Translations under genes and position numbers: made by a program
Shown: positions 11,235 to 11,423 of the stretch, in pieces
How positions within the stretch are numbered: the stretch's first letter is position 1
Layout: each line of letters opens with the position of its first letter
Notes under the pieces: model-generated
Database searches by the model: none
What the model was told of the DNA's origin: nothing
The model's input: only the letters and a program-made list of their open reading frames with translations
Assembly (NCBI GenBank): GCA_036723735.1
Contig: DAIMGT010000092.1
Coordinates: 1 to 11,423, forward strand
Length of the DNA stretch: 11,423 bases
Source: UBA4656 sp002405525
Lineage (GTDB): Bacteria; Pseudomonadota; Gammaproteobacteria; Xanthomonadales; Ahniellaceae
Reading direction: 5' to 3'

Positions 11235-11423
11235 GTGAACCTGACATCGCAATGGTTGGCGCAGTCGCGTGTTGGACTTGCGATTGGTGAGGAAGCGATC
11301 GGGGTGCGGGGGGGGTGATCACGTTCGAAGATCACCCAGGCGCAAGGACCTTGCTGCACTATTGCTGTCGGGTCTTCGTGAATCCGTGTGGGCGACTTTA
11401 CGCCCCGAAGTTGCGCCAGAGTG
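11235..11423 (+). pseudogene. Start of a gene apparently frameshifted at a G8 run, truncated by the window edge
   Basis: A GTG at 11235 follows AGGAG (11223-11227) with 7 bases spacing. It reads VNLTSQWLAQSRVGLAIGEE then AIGVRGG before a TGA (11313-11318 region) right after a run of eight G (11308-11315). Removing one G lets the frame continue without a stop to the window end (GDHVRRSPRRKDLAALLLSG..., then LRESVWATLRPEVAPE); the other frame is also open there. The opening RVGLAIGEEAIGV resembles the first strand of actin-fold proteins such as PilM or GspL, which is only a weak resemblance. Either a sequencing error, a true frameshift or a phase-variable gene; alternatively a 27-codon small ORF. 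Confidence 0.35.
11313..11337. repeat. 8-bp perfect inverted repeat GGGTGATC / GATCACCC
   Basis: GGGTGATC (11313-11320) and GATCACCC (11330-11337) flank a 9-base spacer that itself contains TTCGAA. It overlaps the G8 run and the possible frameshift. It could be a hairpin, operator or recombination site; there is no T run for a terminator. Confidence 0.45.

Overview
The window is a GC-rich stretch of a proteobacterial chromosome. The algZ-algR-hemC order is characteristic of Gammaproteobacteria such as pseudomonads, xanthomonads and their relatives. I cannot assign a genus from the sequence alone. I see no tRNA, rRNA, CRISPR array or intact insertion sequence.

Left part (1-2853), plus strand: a LytS/AlgZ-type sensor kinase gene overlaps by ATGA with an AlgR-type LytTR response regulator gene. 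hemC (porphobilinogen deaminase) follows after 4 bases. hemD, a common follower of hemC, is absent. Instead, a DUF481 outer-membrane protein gene converges on hemC with only 14 bases between the stops.

Middle part (2854-8673), minus strand: a three-subunit, molybdopterin-dependent membrane oxidoreductase is read in the order catalytic subunit (soeA-like), four-cluster ferredoxin (soeB-like), DmsC-type membrane anchor (soeC-like). The catalytic subunit has no Tat signal, carries a Cys in the molybdenum-ligand position and an N-terminal [4Fe-4S] motif. This fits a cytoplasm-facing sulfite dehydrogenase SoeABC, in which sulfite electrons pass from Mo through Fe-S clusters to the quinone pool. 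Other PSR/DMSO-reductase-family substrates cannot be excluded.

The most unusual signal lies just upstream of soeA. The first 29 codons of soeA are duplicated (86 bp at about 87% identity, 185 bp apart) to make a 62-codon mini-ORF. It carries five Cys codons in eight (CCMCACRC), and its stop overlaps the soeA start as ATGA. A 9-bp GC hairpin lies inside the mini-ORF between the Cys codons and the soeA ribosome binding site. The arrangement could be a cysteine-responsive leader peptide for a sulfur-oxidation operon, or the scar of a lost paralogue.

Right part (8674-11423), plus strand: divergent from soeA is a WYL-domain transcription factor, with a perfect 10-bp inverted repeat over its start codon. 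It is coupled by ATGA to a patatin-like phospholipase. Then come a small two-helix membrane protein and, at the right edge, an apparently frameshifted gene start at a run of eight G. The regulator may control the divergent oxidoreductase operon, its own operon, or both.
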